64,000 bases of DNA, from the NCBI RefSeq assembly GCF_947077765.1, contig NZ_CAMTTF010000002.1:558001-622000 (forward strand), in the 5' to 3' direction. Below are positions 16,606-25,449 of this stretch, piece by piece. Source of the stretch: Salinibacter grassmerensis (GTDB lineage Bacteria; Bacteroidota; Rhodothermia; Rhodothermales; Salinibacteraceae). Positions within the stretch are counted from its first letter, which is position 1, and each line of letters opens with the position of its first letter. A model generated the notes under the pieces. That model did not search any database. It was not told the origin of the DNA and was given only the letters and a program-made list of their open reading frames with translations. The translations under genes were made by a program, and so were the position numbers.

Positions 16606-17808
16606 ATGGACGACGCGTACGAGCCCCTTCTGTTTGAGAATGACCTTTCTCCTGAGCAGCGGGCGAAGTTGCGGGAGCGGCTCGATCAAAATCCGGCGCT
16701 GGCCGATGGCTGGGCGCGCTGGGAGCGGGTGCGCACTCGGCTGCGCGAGCGCCTGCAGGAGCACCTCCCCGACCGGCGCCTCCTCGTCTTGTACGCACTG
16801 GCCGAAGAGGGCCGGGAGGACCTTCTGACGTCCGAAGAGGCCGATGCCCTTGACGCGGCGCGCCACGACATTGCCGAGGCCCTCGATGCTGTTCCGGCCC
16901 TCCAGCGCGTGGTGGAACGGGTCCAGGACGAACGGGCCGATTTCGAAACGGTGTGGGCCCAGCACCGCGAGGAGATCCGTGCCGCGGGGAACAAGACGAA
17001 TCGTCGGTCGCAGTCGGACCGAAACGAGCGGGCCCCTCAGCGCTCCGCGAGTGCCCGGGGGGAGGCATCCGGGCACCGGTGGGCGTGGCGCCTCACCGTT
17101 GCGGCCCTTCTACTTGGTGCTGCGGTCCTCGCTGTGTTCTACGGGCCGCAAGGGGCGGAGCGGACGACGGTCACGGCGGAGGCGGGCGAGCAGCGGCAGG
17201 TGGAGTTTGAGGATGGCTCGACAGTCCGGCTCGTGGGAGCGTCCACCCTGTCCTACACACCCGGGATGGACGCGGCCGAGGAGCGACGCGTCACGCTGGC
17301 GCGCGGCCGGGCCTACTTCGACGTCACCGCCCGGAACGATGTGCCGTTCGTCGTGACGACGCCCGCGGCCCGTACCGAGGTGCTCGGGACGCAATTTGGG
17401 ATTGCGGCCAGCAACGACACCACGGAGGTTGTGCTCGTGGACGGACAGGTGCGCGTGGGGCCGGGCGAGAACAACAAAACTGAGCCGGTGGTGCTGGCCC
17501 CCGGCGAGCGCAGCACAGTCCGAAGTGGAGCCCCCCCCACGTCCCCCGCGCCCGTAGACCTCACCGCGACGCTGAACTGGACCGGGCTCTTTGTCTTCCG
17601 GGCCGCCCCCACACGCGCCATCGCGGAACGGCTGCGCGACCACTACGGGGTGTCTATTTCCGTGGCGCCCGGCCTTGCCGAGGAACCCGTCACCGGAACC
17701 TTCGAGCGGGATCAGTCAGTGGGGCAGGTGCTCAATACAATTGCCCGCACGTTGGGGGCAGATGTGCGGAGGGAAGGGGACACCTATCGACTCGACCCTG
17801 CGTCCTGA
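16606..17808 (+). CDS. fecR: FecR-type anti-sigma factor/regulator
   Basis: A 400-aa single-pass membrane protein. Residues 1-150 form a charged, helical cytoplasmic part expected to hold the sigma factor; a transmembrane helix (LTVAALLLGAAVLAVFYG) lies near residue 170; the periplasmic part has a FecR domain (AGEQRQVEFEDGSTVRL..., LARGRAYFDVTA, VLGTQFGI) and a C-terminal STN-like DUF4974 region (APTRAIAERLRDHYGVSISV). This layout matches Bacteroidota FecR regulators that receive a signal from the TonB receptor. ATG 16606 was chosen over an upstream in-frame GTG at 16537. It follows the ECF gene by 140 bp. Confidence 0.9.
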   Translation: MDDAYEPLLFENDLSPEQRAKLRERLDQNPALADGWARWERVRTRLRERLQEHLPDRRLLVLYALAEEGREDLLTSEEADALDAARHDIAEALDAVPALQRVVERVQDERADFETVWAQHREEIRAAGNKTNRRSQSDRNERAPQRSASARGEASGHRWAWRLTVAALLLGAAVLAVFYGPQGAERTTVTAEAGEQRQVEFEDGSTVRLVGASTLSYTPGMDAAEERRVTLARGRAYFDVTARNDVPFVVTTPAARTEVLGTQFGIAASNDTTEVVLVDGQVRVGPGENNKTEPVVLAPGERSTVRSGAPPTSPAPVDLTATLNWTGLFVFRAAPTRAIAERLRDHYGVSISVAPGLAEEPVTGTFERDQSVGQVLNTIARTLGADVRREGDTYRLDPAS

Positions 17809-17943
17809 GCGGCTTTCGGGTAGGCGTGCACGTGGATCCGCTGCTTCTAGCACGTGCAGGGAATTTGGCATTCGCTGAACGAGGGCCCGTGTCGAGAGTA
17901 AAATAGTGCTCGTCTACCTTCCGGGCCTACACCAGCGAGGACC

Positions 17944-20589
17944 GTGCCGCGCTTTCTCTGTGTCATCGTTTTCCTGATAGGAGGAGCCGTCTCGGGGGGA
18001 GCGGAGGCCCGAGCGCAGGCGCCCATCAACATCCGCGTCGCTGAGGCCCCGCTGACGGACGCCCTGGAAGAGGTGCGTGCCCAAACGGACCTCGATCTCG
18101 TCTACGCCGAGCGGCTCGTCCGGGACCGCACGACGAGCTGCTCGTATACAGGGGGCAATCGGGAGGCCGCCCTTGAGTGTGTGTTGAAGGGCACGGGCGT
18201 CCAGGCCGAGCGAGTACGGCGCGGGCAGTACGTGCTCGTGGCGACTTCGGAGGAGGAGAACAACAGTACGGAGGCTGCCCCGCGCACCTCGCTCAAAGGA
18301 TACGTGCGCGATGCGGAGACGGGCGAGCGGCTGCCGGGCGCACACGTCTACCTCACACAACTGAAGGCCGGGACGACGACAAATCAGGACGGCTACTTTG
18401 TGCTGTCCGGCCTGCCCCCGGAGACATACGCGGTGCGCATTTCATACCTGGGGTACCAGCGCATAGACACCACGATTACGGCCGGGGGCGAGCCTGCTCG
18501 CATCTCGCTGACCGGCACGTCCATCCAGTCGGAAGGGGTCGTCGTAGAAGCGGGATCCACGGGCCTTGAGGATAACGAGCGCCTTCCGGGCATGAGCTCA
18601 GTCGCACTGAACCGGCTCGGCCAACTGCCTACATTCGGAGAGCCGGATCTCTTCCGTGCCCTCCAGTGGACGCCCGGCGTCCGAAAATCGGGCGTGACGA
18701 GTGGGGGCCTCAGCGTGCGAGGGGGCAACCCCGACCAGAACCTCTACCTCCTCGACGGCGCTCCGGTCTACCATCCGTGGCACGCCTTCAGCCTCATCTC
18801 GACGTTCCAGACCCAGACGCTCCGCTCCACGGATCTCTATCGGGGGACCTTTCCCGTCGAGCACGGGGGGCGCCTGTCGGCGGTGCTCGACGCGCAGATG
18901 AAAGATGGAAGCCGACGCGCGCCGAAAGCCGTGGCGGGGCTCAGCGTGTTCAGCGGGCGGTTTCGGGTCGAGTCGCCCCTCACGGAGTCCACGTCGTTCA
19001 TGGTGTCGGGGCGGCGCTCGTACCTCGACAAGCTCATCGGGCGGCGCCACCCGGTGACGGGGGACAACGGGCGCCGCGACACCCTCCGGACGGGCTATTA
19101 CTTCTTCGACACCAGTGCGAAGCTCACGCATCGCTTCGGGCCGAACCACCGGCTCTCGCTCAGCTACTACCACGGGGGGGACGACCTGGACCTCCGCCTT
19201 CCGTTTGATCTGTCCCTAGATTTCTCGTCCTGGCTGCGCCCGGCCGATCTCCTGTTTGAGGTGGCCCAGAATTGGGACAATCGGGTCGTCAGTGGCCAGC
19301 ACCGCTACCTCGCCGGTGACGACCTGTTTCTCACCACGACAGGGTATTACTCCGGGTATCGAGCCCAGGAGGCATCGTTTGTGCAACCGACCACGACCGC
19401 GTCGCTCACGTCCGACTACCGGGTCCAGCTCTCCGACGCAGGGGTGAAGGTGCAGGCCGACTATCACCACTCGGTGAGTCACGAGTGGACCGGCGGGCTG
19501 GAAGTCTCTACACTTCAGTTCGAGAGCACGCTCGACAGCGACCTGCAGCGGTCGAGCGGGACGTCCACCCGGCGCGTTCAGGACAGTCGCGTTTCCGCCG
19601 CGAAGGTGGCGGGGTATCTGCAAGACACGTGGACCCCCACCCCCCGATGGACGGTGGAGTCGGGGGTGCGGGCGAGTTATTTCAGCGGGGGCGATTACGT
19701 GCACCTCGCGCCCCGACTCAGCGCGCAGCACGTGGTGCATCCGCGGTGGCTCGTCGTGGAGGGGAGCGTCGGCCTGCACGTGCAGCACCTGCAGCGCCTC
19801 CGGGATCGGTATTCGCTGGCGTACGACCTGGTGTCGAGCCGATGGATTCCGGCGAGTGACCGCGTCCGGCCCGCCACCGGGGGGCAGTTGGGGCTCGGGA
19901 CGTACACGCAGCTACGGCCCGGATGGAGCCTGGAGCTCGACGCGTACGCCCGAGAAACCCGCCGCACCCTCGTGCCGGCCGACGTATTTCAAGAGAAGGA
20001 CGGTATTGAGGGCCCGGGGATTGAGGTTGGGGCATTGCTCGGCCAGTATGTGACCGGAGCCGAGCGGGCGTTTGGCCTTGAGCTTAGCACGCGCTACGAG
20101 CAGGGTTCGTGGCGGGCACGGTTCGGACTGAGTACGGGCCGCACGTTTATCCAGGCCCCTGCCCGATCGGGCCTTCGCTGGCGCCCGTCGGGTCTGGACG
20201 TGCCCGTATCGGTTCGCAGCACGCTCGGGTGGCAGGGGGCACACTGGCGGGCCACAGTGGGCGCGGAGGTGCGCAGTGGCTATCCCGTTACGGTGCCGGA
20301 GGCCCGCTACCAGTTGGGCGACCCCACGGCGGCTGAACCGACGACCTACCTATACCGCCCGCAGGTTCACAACGGGCGACTTCCGCCCTACCTCCGGGTG
20401 GACCTGACCGTGGGCTACCAGTTCCAACTGCTCTCCGCGAACTGGACGGCCACGGTGGACATCTCCAACGTCACCAACCGCGACAACATTCTGGATCAGA
20501 CGTACCGGCCCACCGAGACGGGCATCGCCGTCAACCGTCAGCGGGGACTGCCGATTCTCCCCCTGGTGGAGTTGGAGATGGAGTTATAG
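17944..20589 (+). CDS. TonB-dependent receptor with N-terminal STN signalling domain
   Basis: An 881-aa outer-membrane receptor. In order: signal peptide (about 1-25), STN domain (about 28-100, INIRVAEAPLTDALEEV...), carboxypeptidase-like regulatory domain (KGYVRDAETGERLPGAHVYL), plug domain (RALQWTPGVRKSGVTSGGLSVRGGNP...), then a beta-barrel ending in L-E-M-E-L. The STN domain contacts FecR in transducing systems, which fits its position directly after fecR. Start codon is GTG. Substrate is unknown; FecA-like iron uptake and polysaccharide uptake are both possible. The downstream DUF4249 gene is a usual partner. Confidence 0.9.
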   Translation: MPRFLCVIVFLIGGAVSGGAEARAQAPINIRVAEAPLTDALEEVRAQTDLDLVYAERLVRDRTTSCSYTGGNREAALECVLKGTGVQAERVRRGQYVLVATSEEENNSTEAAPRTSLKGYVRDAETGERLPGAHVYLTQLKAGTTTNQDGYFVLSGLPPETYAVRISYLGYQRIDTTITAGGEPARISLTGTSIQSEGVVVEAGSTGLEDNERLPGMSSVALNRLGQLPTFGEPDLFRALQWTPGVRKSGVTSGGLSVRGGNPDQNLYLLDGAPVYHPWHAFSLISTFQTQTLRSTDLYRGTFPVEHGGRLSAVLDAQMKDGSRRAPKAVAGLSVFSGRFRVESPLTESTSFMVSGRRSYLDKLIGRRHPVTGDNGRRDTLRTGYYFFDTSAKLTHRFGPNHRLSLSYYHGGDDLDLRLPFDLSLDFSSWLRPADLLFEVAQNWDNRVVSGQHRYLAGDDLFLTTTGYYSGYRAQEASFVQPTTTASLTSDYRVQLSDAGVKVQADYHHSVSHEWTGGLEVSTLQFESTLDSDLQRSSGTSTRRVQDSRVSAAKVAGYLQDTWTPTPRWTVESGVRASYFSGGDYVHLAPRLSAQHVVHPRWLVVEGSVGLHVQHLQRLRDRYSLAYDLVSSRWIPASDRVRPATGGQLGLGTYTQLRPGWSLELDAYARETRRTLVPADVFQEKDGIEGPGIEVGALLGQYVTGAERAFGLELSTRYEQGSWRARFGLSTGRTFIQAPARSGLRWRPSGLDVPVSVRSTLGWQGAHWRATVGAEVRSGYPVTVPEARYQLGDPTAAEPTTYLYRPQVHNGRLPPYLRVDLTVGYQFQLLSANWTATVDISNVTNRDNILDQTYRPTETGIAVNRQRGLPILPLVELEMEL

Positions 20590-20655
20590 GGGGGCCGGGC
20601 GCCAGAAGATCGAGTATAGAACCGGTTGACCGTTCGCTCGCAGACACAACACCGA

Positions 20656-21603
20656 ATGCACCGAGAGACGGCGCGACACACGTTTCGAGCTCTTGCGGGC
20701 GTGCTCCTGATGGCCGGGCTCATCCTGGCCCTGGGGCGATGCGACCTGGCGGACCCCACAGAGCCGCAGTCGCTCGTGGTGGAGGCGTTCTTTGCGACCG
20801 ACCGTCCGCTTCTTCCGATCACCCTTCGGCGGACACGCCCGCTCAACGCGCCCGGCAGTCGGGATGAGAACGCGGCGGACGGGGCGGCCATCGAGTTCGT
20901 TTTGGACGGAGAGCCCGTTCCGTACGAGGAGCATGATTCACGGCCAGGGCTGTACGTCCCTGGAGAAGACCTCGGGACGGTGCCGGCAGGCGTTCCGTGG
21001 GCCCTTACGGTTGAGTGGCAGGGCGAGGTCGCACAGGCCCGGGGGCGAACTCCGCCCCCCATCGACCTGGGCGAGGTCTGTGTCGAGGTGCCGGATGCTC
21101 CGGTGCAGGCCGTCCGCGTCGACTCGCTGCGTCGCGACTCGCTCGACCTCCCTGCGGAGCAAGGGTACCTCTATCCGGTGAACGTGTCGGTGGAGTGGCC
21201 GGTGGGGGCACTTCCAGCGGGAGCGGACACGACCCACTGGGTGCGGCCGCAGCTCCGGCCCGACACCGCTGAGTTCTCGTCCCGGGTTGTCAACTTCTTC
21301 CTGGAGCCGGTGGACGTGCGGCGCGAAGACCAGTTTCGGGCTCGGAACGGCCACCGGGCGTGGCGGGGCGTCTACGCGGTGCCCGTCGCGGGCAGCACCT
21401 CGGCGCTTCCCGGGCACGACCTCACCGTGACGCTTACTCGCGGCGACACCGCGTTCGCGGCGTTTGCCCGAAGCCGCGACGATCCAGAGCGGCGCGAGCC
21501 GGTGTCGAACGTGGAGGGGGGGCTCGGCATCGCCACGGGAATCGCGATCGATTCGTTGCGTCGCGTGGTGGAGGAAACGGGGGAAAAGTGCTACGTCCCG
21601 TGA
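20656..21603 (+). CDS. DUF4249 family exported protein
   Basis: A 315-aa protein with an N-terminal hydrophobic export segment (LAGVLLMAGLILALGRC), then the DUF4249 opening pattern (DPTEPQSLVVEAFF) and beta-rich repeats. DUF4249 proteins regularly sit directly after TonB receptors in Bacteroidota and are thought to be periplasmic or surface accessory lipoproteins. The residue before the candidate lipid Cys is Arg, a poor lipobox, so lipidation is uncertain. ATG 20656 is preferred to a TTG ten codons upstream. It closes the sigma/FecR/receptor locus, 66 bp after the receptor. Confidence 0.75.
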   Translation: MHRETARHTFRALAGVLLMAGLILALGRCDLADPTEPQSLVVEAFFATDRPLLPITLRRTRPLNAPGSRDENAADGAAIEFVLDGEPVPYEEHDSRPGLYVPGEDLGTVPAGVPWALTVEWQGEVAQARGRTPPPIDLGEVCVEVPDAPVQAVRVDSLRRDSLDLPAEQGYLYPVNVSVEWPVGALPAGADTTHWVRPQLRPDTAEFSSRVVNFFLEPVDVRREDQFRARNGHRAWRGVYAVPVAGSTSALPGHDLTVTLTRGDTAFAAFARSRDDPERREPVSNVEGGLGIATGIAIDSLRRVVEETGEKCYVP

Positions 21604-21717
21604 AAGGCACGGTCCGCGGAGAATCCAGCGCGGAGGCTAGGCATAAAACAGCCGCAATAGTACACGGCGGCAATCGCCACTCGACGTGCATACTCCATTG
21701 CAGATCCACTGAGCCAC

Positions 21718-22386
21718 ATGTCCGAGGAGACGCCGGAGGGAACGATTACGCGCCTTGACCCCCAGGTCAACAACGAGAACCGGGTGTCGGTCTTCATCGA
21801 TGAAGAGTTTGCGTTTGGGGTGCACGAGGACCTCGTGGTCAAGCACGGGCTGACGGTCGGGATGACCCTTACGGCTGAAGACATGCGCGAGGTCGAGGCC
21901 GACGAGCAGTACGTGGAGGCCAAGCAGGCGGCACTCGACTACCTCGCGCACAAGCCGCGCACAGAGACGGAGGTGCGCCGAAAACTCAAGCGGAACGACA
22001 TGCCGGCGTTCGTGATCGACGACGTCATTGCCCGCCTGTACGAACTGGAATACCTTGACGACGAGGCCTACGCGCACGATTATGCCCACAACCGCTTTTC
22101 CAGCAAGAGGTACGGCCCCGTACGCATCCGACGCGAGTTAGAAGAGCGGGGCATCGACCGGCACCTGGCCGATGTGGCGGTCGACACGCTCTTCGAAGAC
22201 AAAGACCCAACTGCGGCGGCCTGGGAGCACGCCGAATCCCGATGGCCGCGTCTGGCCGACGAGGACGACCCGCGTCGTCGCCGGCAGAAAATGTACCGGT
22301 ACCTCCGCCGTCGCGGCTTCACGTCCGAAACCATTCGCCCCATTCTCGACGAGTTGGAGCGCGAGGGGGGGCGCTCCCCTGCGTAG
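21718..22386 (+). CDS. recX: regulatory protein RecX
   Basis: A 222-aa cytoplasmic protein of the RecX family, which caps and disassembles RecA filaments. It shows the three tandem three-helix repeats, e.g. ALDYLAHKPRTETEVRRKL, the YELEYLDDEAYAHDYAHNRF segment and RRELEERGIDRHLADVAVD. Length is normal. recA is not adjacent. The N-terminal 60 residues form the RecX first domain seen in Bacteroidota. Confidence 0.9.
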   Translation: MSEETPEGTITRLDPQVNNENRVSVFIDEEFAFGVHEDLVVKHGLTVGMTLTAEDMREVEADEQYVEAKQAALDYLAHKPRTETEVRRKLKRNDMPAFVIDDVIARLYELEYLDDEAYAHDYAHNRFSSKRYGPVRIRRELEERGIDRHLADVAVDTLFEDKDPTAAAWEHAESRWPRLADEDDPRRRRQKMYRYLRRRGFTSETIRPILDELEREGGRSPA

Positions 22387-22468
22387 GCAGACGCGAACAC
22401 GACGCGTCGTTCCGCGCCCGACCAACGACGCCCTTCTGTCACCCCTTTCATCCGTCACGATCGTCCGC

Positions 22469-23710
22469 ATGCCCGACGGCTCCGATCCGTCTTCCTCCAG
22501 TCCCGGCGAGCCCCCGGCCCCCGACGACGGAGACCCGTCGCCCTCGGAGAAGGCGCCGGCACTCCAGAACCGGACGAGCACGGCCCCTCGGCGGAACCAG
22601 GCCCGGGAGCAGATGCCCCGTCTCCCCGATGGATCCCCCAGCACATTCACGTTCGACCGGGTCGTTCGCTTTCTGCTCGGGGCCGCGGCTGTCGTGTCCG
22701 TCGGGTGGACGCTGTGGTACTTTGCCGGCATTGTGTTGTATCTGATTGTCGGGGGCCTACTCGCATACTTGCTCCGGCCCCCTGTCGACTACATTCAAGG
22801 GCTTGGCATTGGGCGAGTCCCGGCCATCCTGGTGGCGTTTGCGGTCTTTCTGGGGGTGATCGTGGTGGTCGTGACGTCGGTGGTGCCATTCATCACGCGC
22901 CAGGTCCAGGACTTGTCGCAACTTATTACCGTCGACACGGCCGCGTACGTCGCCAACCTCATCCAGGCGCAGGTCCAGGGCGTCATTCCGCTGGAGCAAG
23001 GCGTCCTAGAGGAGAATGTCCGCCAGGCGGCCGAGTCGCTCATGCGGGGGGATCTGGTGGAGGGCCAACAGGTGGCCGAGACGGTGAGCTCCGTCGTGAG
23101 CGTCTTCACGAACATCGTGTACGCCGTCGTTATCGTGCCCTTCGTCACGTTTTTCCTGCTCAAAGACGAGCTCAGGATCCGGCGGAGCCTCCTGCACCTC
23201 GTGCCCAACCGGTATTTCGAAGTAACGCTATCCATCCTTGCGAAGGTGGAGCTAAATATTGGCCGCTACTTCCGGGCCCTGCTCGTGCAGGGGACGACCA
23301 TCGCGGTCATCGCGTCCACGCTCCTGTGGATTGTGGGCCTGCGGGGCGCCATCGCCATCGGGATCTTTACCGGCCTGGCCAACACGATCCCGTACTTTGG
23401 GCCTTTTCTGGGCTTCCTGGCGGGCACGCTCGTGGGCATCGCCCAGACGGGGGACGTGTCATTGGTGCCAGGGGTGGCCCTCGCCATGGCCCTCACGCAA
23501 CTGGCCGACAACGTACTGCTCCAGCCCCTCATCTTCTCGCGGGCCGCACAGACCCATCCGCTCGTCATTCTCTTCGTGGTGCTGGCGGGCGCCCAGTTGG
23601 GGGGCATCCTGGGGATGCTGATGGCGATTCCCCTGACCACGACGCTGCGCGTGATTGTGGGGCAACTGCTCTGGAGTCTTCGCAACTACCGGATTCTGCG
23701 GGCGGGGTAG
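22469..23710 (+). CDS. AI-2E family transporter (PerM-like)
   Basis: A 413-aa inner-membrane protein with about eight hydrophobic segments and the family's conserved C-terminal features (GLRGAIAIGIFTGLANTIPYFGPFLGFLAG; LADNVLLQPLIFSR). A 60-residue Pro/Ser/Asp-rich cytoplasmic N-terminus precedes the first membrane span. The family includes proposed autoinducer-2 exporters, but also Na+/H+ antiporters in halophiles, so substrate is open. The frame is open upstream into recX's 3' end; ATG 22469 is used. Confidence 0.85.
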   Translation: MPDGSDPSSSSPGEPPAPDDGDPSPSEKAPALQNRTSTAPRRNQAREQMPRLPDGSPSTFTFDRVVRFLLGAAAVVSVGWTLWYFAGIVLYLIVGGLLAYLLRPPVDYIQGLGIGRVPAILVAFAVFLGVIVVVVTSVVPFITRQVQDLSQLITVDTAAYVANLIQAQVQGVIPLEQGVLEENVRQAAESLMRGDLVEGQQVAETVSSVVSVFTNIVYAVVIVPFVTFFLLKDELRIRRSLLHLVPNRYFEVTLSILAKVELNIGRYFRALLVQGTTIAVIASTLLWIVGLRGAIAIGIFTGLANTIPYFGPFLGFLAGTLVGIAQTGDVSLVPGVALAMALTQLADNVLLQPLIFSRAAQTHPLVILFVVLAGAQLGGILGMLMAIPLTTTLRVIVGQLLWSLRNYRILRAG

Positions 23711-23803
23711 ATCTCCCGAGACGGCCTGTCGAGGATCGAAGATTCCCCCGAGACGTTTTTCGGACTCTCGCTTTTCCCTTCCTCCCCACTCACCGCTTCC
23801 GTT

Positions 23804-24673
23804 ATGCCCCGCTCGACCGCCGTGCCCACGCGCTCTGATCCCGCTGTGTACGACGACGAAGACCTTGATGCTGCGGTGGCGGCCGTCCGGGAGCACGTCG
23901 GCTGGGCCCCCGAGATGGCGCTTATTTTGGGATCGGGGCTCGGGCGCCTGGCGGAGGCGGCGGACGAGACGACGGTCGTGCCCGCCGCCGAGATTCCGGG
24001 CTACCCCGAGTCGACCGTAGAGGGGCACAGCGGGACACTCGTGTTTGGGGCCCTGGAGGATACCCGCGTGGTCTTTGTACAGGGGCGGGTGCACCTCTAC
24101 GAGGGGTACCCGGTGCAGCAGATCGCGATGCCGGTGCGGCTCGTGCACGCCCTGGGGGCCGATCGCATGCTCGTCACCAACTCGGCCGGCGGCATCAACC
24201 GCACCTTCGACCCAGGCACGCTCATGTTCATCACGGGCCACCTCAACATGGCGTTCGCCAGTCCGGGGGTCGGGGCAGGGGCGGCGCCGGCACGTCAGCG
24301 ACCGGAGGAGGATCGGGTTCCCTTCTACGACCAGGGGTGGACAAACCGGGCCGAGAAAGTGGCCCTCGATCTGGAACTGGATGCGCGGCGAGGCACTTAC
24401 GCCTGGACCCTGGGGCCGAGCTACGAGACGAAGGCGGAGGTGCGGGCGCTGGAGCACCTAGGCGCCGACGCAGTGGGGATGAGCACGGTGCCGGAGGTGA
24501 TTCAGGCGCACCAGCTGGGGATGACGGTCCTCGGCCTGTCGACGATCACGAACCCGGCCGCGGGCCTGGCCGCCGGGGCGCTCGACCACGACGAGGTGCT
24601 GGAGGTCAGTGAGCGCGTGCGAGGGGATCTCATGAAACTGGTCCGGGGCATCGTGCGCGTGGCAGATGTGTAG
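23804..24673 (+). CDS. purine-nucleoside phosphorylase (trimeric type)
   Basis: Phosphorolysis of purine nucleosides to base and ribose 1-phosphate in purine salvage. The 289-aa protein has the family signatures LILGSGLGRLAE (phosphate binding), VEGHSGTLVFG, TNSAGGINRTF, GPSYETKAEV and GADAVGMSTVPEV, and a late NPAAG. Length matches the trimeric PunA/human type, so inosine and guanosine are the likely substrates. It is a single gene convergent with the HD gene. Confidence 0.93.
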   Translation: MPRSTAVPTRSDPAVYDDEDLDAAVAAVREHVGWAPEMALILGSGLGRLAEAADETTVVPAAEIPGYPESTVEGHSGTLVFGALEDTRVVFVQGRVHLYEGYPVQQIAMPVRLVHALGADRMLVTNSAGGINRTFDPGTLMFITGHLNMAFASPGVGAGAAPARQRPEEDRVPFYDQGWTNRAEKVALDLELDARRGTYAWTLGPSYETKAEVRALEHLGADAVGMSTVPEVIQAHQLGMTVLGLSTITNPAAGLAAGALDHDEVLEVSERVRGDLMKLVRGIVRVADV

Positions 24674-24721
24674 AGACGTCCCCATGGCTGGCGTCCCGCT
24701 TGCCCGAATTGGAACCGCCTC

Positions 24722-25387
24722 TTATGCTGGGGGGCGGAGGGCTGCCTCGTACCGATCGAGCTCCGTCTGAAGCCGTTCACGCATTGCCGGGAGGCGTGGA
24801 TCGTCGTGGTGGGTAGACGCCTCCAGGACGGCCGCGTGAAACCACTGTTGTGCCTCGGCGTCGCCGCTGAGGGCCGAGAAGATATCCTCGTCCGCCTCCA
24901 GGCTCTGCGTGATGGACCACAGGTTGTGGATCTTGTCGGCCAGGCTGATGGCGGCGGCCTCTGGGCGGCCCGTGCGGATGCCATCGAGATAGTCTTCCTT
25001 GCGGGTGCGCCAGGGCCGCATCTGCCCGTCGTCGTCCAGCTTCTGCTCGGAGACCTGAACCACGAGCCGGGCGACGTCCGCCCCCACGGCGTCACGAAGC
25101 TGCTTGCGGCGCAGCCGCTGGCCGTGCTGGTTCATATCCTCAATTGCGTCGTGCAGGTAGGCGGCGGCCACGGTCGCTTCGCCCCATCCCGCCCGGCGCA
25201 CAATCGAGGCCACGGCAGCGAGGTGCGCAATGACGGGGATTTGAATGTCCTCGCCCTCGGGCACCTCGAACGCTGGCTCGCGCCAGACGCCCTTTCGGTA
25301 GGTGCCGTCGTGCCACTGGGCTGAGAGCTCGATGGCGTGTTCGATGAGCGGGCTGAAGAGAACCTCTGGGGACGGGCTGTCCTCCAT
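24722..25387 (-). CDS. HD-domain hydrolase, RelA/SpoT hydrolase-like
   Basis: A 221-aa cytoplasmic protein with the metal-binding HD pattern of ppGpp hydrolases: H in IAHLAAVASIVRR, the AAAYLHDAIED pair, and the downstream Asp in SLADKIHNLWS. No synthetase, TGS or ACT domain is present, so it resembles small alarmone hydrolases (Mesh1-like). The substrate could be (p)ppGpp or another nucleotide; the sequence alone does not decide. It follows bshC by about 60 bp on the same strand. Confidence 0.8.
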   Translation of the reverse strand: MEDSPSPEVLFSPLIEHAIELSAQWHDGTYRKGVWREPAFEVPEGEDIQIPVIAHLAAVASIVRRAGWGEATVAAAYLHDAIEDMNQHGQRLRRKQLRDAVGADVARLVVQVSEQKLDDDGQMRPWRTRKEDYLDGIRTGRPEAAAISLADKIHNLWSITQSLEADEDIFSALSGDAEAQQWFHAAVLEASTHHDDPRLPAMRERLQTELDRYEAALRPPA

Positions 25388-25449
25388 GACAGGGCTCAGC
25401 GGGCATTTTTGATGTAGTCGACGGACGTCCGCGATGGACGCTAAGTCCT